From NCBI GenBank assembly GCA_050701115.1, contig JBOHER010000202.1, forward strand, positions 1 through 16,969: a stretch of 16,969 nucleotides of DNA, read 5' to 3'. Below are positions 14,981 through 16,969 of the stretch, one piece after another. How positions within the stretch are numbered: the first letter of the stretch is position 1; the number at the start of each line of letters is the position of its first letter. Source of the stretch: JBOHER01 sp050701115 (GTDB lineage Bacteria > Actinomycetota > Actinomycetes > Mycobacteriales > Pseudonocardiaceae). The notes below the pieces were generated by a model that saw only the letters and a program-made list of their open reading frames with translations, made no database searches and was not told the origin of the DNA. Made by a program: the position numbers and the translations under genes.

Positions 14981-16927
14981 ATGTCCCGCAACACCGCCCC
15001 CCACCCGAGTACGCCTGACGCCGAGCCCGCACCGAGACACTCGGCCAAGCATCCCGTCGACGAGGTGCTGCCCGTCCCCAAGATGGCCGTCTACGGCCTC
15101 CAGCACCTGCTCACCTTCTACGCGGGCGCGGCGATCGTGCCATTGCTGGTGGCCGGGGCGCTGGGCATGAGCAACGAACAACTCGCCTTCCTCATCAACG
15201 CCAACCTGTTCACGTGCGGCATCGCGACCCTCATCCAGACGATCGGCTTCTGGAAGATCGGTGTGCGGCTGCCGGTCGTGCAGGGCACCACGTTCGTGGC
15301 CGTGGGCCCGATGATCGCCATCGGTCTTTCGGCGGGCGGCGGAGTGCCCGGACTGCTGGAGATCTACGGCGCGGTCATCGTCGCAGGCGTATTCGCCTTC
15401 GTCATCGCGCCGTTCTTCGCCAAGCTGGTCCGATTCTTCCCCCCGATCGTCACGGGCACGGTCATCACCGGCATCGGCATCGTGCTGCTTCCGGTGGCCG
15501 CGCTCGAATCAGGCGGCGGCGACCCCGGTGCCGCCGACTTCGGCAGCCTGGCCAACCTGGCGCTGGCCGCGACGACCCTGGCGCTGATCCTGTTCATGTA
15601 TCGCTTCTTCCGCGGCTTCCTGTCCACGATCGCGGTGCTGCTCGGCCTGATCGCGGGCACCGCTATCGCCGCGCTGTTCGGCCGGGTGGATTTCGGCGGA
15701 GTCGGCCAGGCCTCCTGGGTGGGCGTCACCACCCCGTTCCACTTCGGCTTGCCGACCTTCGGCGCCGCCGCGGTCACCTCGATGATCATCGTCATGCTCA
15801 TCACCTGCGTTGAGATGACCGGTGACACGCTGGCCACCGGCGAGATCGTGCGCAAGAAGGTAGGCCCCGACGGGATCGCCCGTGCCATCCGCAGCGGCGG
15901 GCTGTCGACCACGATCGGTGGTGTACTCAACTCCTTCCCGTACACGAGCTATTCGGCGAATGCCGGACTGGTGCGGCTGACGCGCGTGCGCAGCCGATAC
16001 GTCGTCGCGACTGCCGGGCTGATGATGATCATCGTCGGGCTGGTTCCCAAGACCGGCGCCGTGGTGGCGGCCATCCCCCATCCCGTGCTCGGCGGCGCAG
16101 GCCTGGTGCTCTTCGGCGCGGTGGCGGTGGTCGGCATCCAGATCCTGCGCCGCGCCGACCTCACCGACGAACGAAATGTGGTCATCCTGGCGACCAGCCT
16201 AGGCCTGGCCCTGATCCCGGTCGGGTTCCCCGAGTTCTACACCTTGCTGCCGGAAGCGGGGCAGATGATCTTCGCGAGCGGCATCACGATGGGCGCGCTC
16301 TCGGCGATCGTTCTCAACCTGGTGTTCAACGAGTTCCGCCGCAAGGACTCCGATGGCCTCGCGACACTGGCCCCGCTGCCGTCCTCGCTGACCGTCGAGG
16401 CGATCAACTCCATGCCGCGCGAGGAGTTCGTGCAGCGATTCGCACCGATCTTCCAGGGTGGTAAATGGATCGCAGAGCAGGCCGCCGAGCAACGACCCTT
16501 CGCTGACGTGGAGGGACTGCGCAACGCCCTGCATCGTCCGCTGTTCGACGCGGCCACTGAACGCCAGACCGAACTGATCCGGGCCTACCCCAACCTGGCC
16601 GGGCAGGCGCTGGCCGACAAACGGCTCGGCGCAGAGTCGTTGCGTGACCAGTACACGGCCGGGCTGCACCGGCTTGAGTCCGATGAGGACAGTGAGCTGC
16701 GGGAGATCAACTCCGCCTACCGGGCCAAGTTCGGCTTCCCGCTCGTGATCTGTGTCCGCGGCAGCGGCAAGGACGCCGTGCTCATGGTGGCGGCGTCCCG
16801 GCTGCGGAACACACCGGCTCAGGAGCGAGCCGCGGCGCTGGTCGAGATCACCAAGATCGCCAACTTCCGCCTGCTGGACCTCGTCGAGGATCCCGCGGCC
16901 CGGTCCGAGGAACCCCAGCCGGCCTGA
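14981..16927 (+). CDS. NCS2-family purine/urate permease with C-terminal OHCU-decarboxylase-like domain
   Basis: The product is a 648-residue membrane protein. Residues about 30-455 form an NCS2/NAT nucleobase:cation symporter, normally 14 membrane segments. It has the Gln41-His42 pair in YGLQHLL, the Glu278 motif CVEMTGD and the NAT signature region ANAGLVRLTR (326-335). The family's usual first residue there is Gln, Glu or Pro; here it is Ala326. Residues about 468-640 form a UraD-like domain: INSMPREEFVQRFAPIF, AYPNLAG, ESLRDQYTAGL, AYRAKFGFPLVICVRG and AASRLRN. The catalytic HP is YP (Tyr536) and the catalytic EQ is DQ (Asp556), with the normal 20-residue spacing. ATG 14981 has AAGGGAG 6 nt upstream and follows the previous stop by 45 nt. 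It probably imports urate or xanthine. Confidence 0.9.
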   Translation: MSRNTAPHPSTPDAEPAPRHSAKHPVDEVLPVPKMAVYGLQHLLTFYAGAAIVPLLVAGALGMSNEQLAFLINANLFTCGIATLIQTIGFWKIGVRLPVVQGTTFVAVGPMIAIGLSAGGGVPGLLEIYGAVIVAGVFAFVIAPFFAKLVRFFPPIVTGTVITGIGIVLLPVAALESGGGDPGAADFGSLANLALAATTLALILFMYRFFRGFLSTIAVLLGLIAGTAIAALFGRVDFGGVGQASWVGVTTPFHFGLPTFGAAAVTSMIIVMLITCVEMTGDTLATGEIVRKKVGPDGIARAIRSGGLSTTIGGVLNSFPYTSYSANAGLVRLTRVRSRYVVATAGLMMIIVGLVPKTGAVVAAIPHPVLGGAGLVLFGAVAVVGIQILRRADLTDERNVVILATSLGLALIPVGFPEFYTLLPEAGQMIFASGITMGALSAIVLNLVFNEFRRKDSDGLATLAPLPSSLTVEAINSMPREEFVQRFAPIFQGGKWIAEQAAEQRPFADVEGLRNALHRPLFDAATERQTELIRAYPNLAGQALADKRLGAESLRDQYTAGLHRLESDEDSELREINSAYRAKFGFPLVICVRGSGKDAVLMVAASRLRNTPAQERAAALVEITKIANFRLLDLVEDPAARSEEPQPA

Positions 16928-16941
16928 TCCCTCTCGTGAGT

Positions 16942-16969
16942 GGTTATGGCCGCTATGGCGGCCATAACC
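16942..16969. terminator. Long inverted repeat after the purine operon (cut by window edge)
   Basis: GGTTATGGCCGC (16942-16953) and GCGGCCATAACC (16958-16969) are perfect 12-bp arms around a TATG loop, 14 nt after the permease stop. The right arm ends exactly at the window edge. The left flank CGTGAGT (16935-16941) would extend the stem if the next bases are ACTCACG. It probably works as a bidirectional hairpin terminator; no T-run can be seen because the window ends. Confidence 0.75.

Overview
The window comes from a high-GC actinomycete. Codons mostly end in G or C, GTG starts are common and gene ends overlap by 4 nt. The gene set and a long inverted repeat at the right edge fit Pseudonocardiales (Amycolatopsis or Saccharothrix-like), but the species cannot be fixed from sequence reading alone. 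I see no rRNA, tRNA, CRISPR array, transposase or integrase.

Left part (1-5550). A 3' gene end is followed by about 880 bp of eroded coding sequence. Next comes a compact minus-strand RiPP operon of three genes joined by GTGA overlaps: a graspetide-type precursor peptide (tgmA), an ATP-grasp ester/amide ligase (tgmB) and a PIMT-like methyltransferase (tgmC). A divergent XRE-type regulator with a long helical C-terminal region lies beside it. The expected product is an ester-crosslinked, aspartimide-bearing peptide like fuscimiditide or amycolimiditide. The precursor leader RNA contains two strong dyads. To the right of the regulator lie a truncated small-protein frame and a both-ends-truncated flavin reductase fragment, so the RiPP block sits between gene scars.

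Middle (5551-8029, minus). An ArsR-type HTH fused to an SRPBCC (AHSA1-like) domain has a near-consensus promoter, an operator-like dyad and probably a leaderless GTG start. It is followed by a PucR-family regulator of purine catabolism.

Right part (8161-16927, plus). This is a single purine-to-allantoin operon, divergent from pucR. Its order is OHCU decarboxylase (uraD), HIU hydrolase (uraH), uricase, xanthine dehydrogenase FAD subunit, 2Fe-2S subunit, an 8-oxoguanine-deaminase-type amidohydrolase, xanthine dehydrogenase molybdenum subunit and an NCS2 purine/urate permease. Most genes overlap or nearly touch. Together they would import purine or urate, oxidise hypoxanthine/xanthine and deaminate 8-oxoguanine to urate, then convert urate through 5-hydroxyisourate and OHCU to S-allantoin. 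A 20-bp near-palindrome between pucR and uraD is the likely control site.

The two most interesting points are the aspartimide-graspetide operon and the permease. The permease carries a C-terminal OHCU-decarboxylase-like domain whose catalytic His and Glu positions are Tyr and Asp, while an intact UraD is encoded in the same operon.
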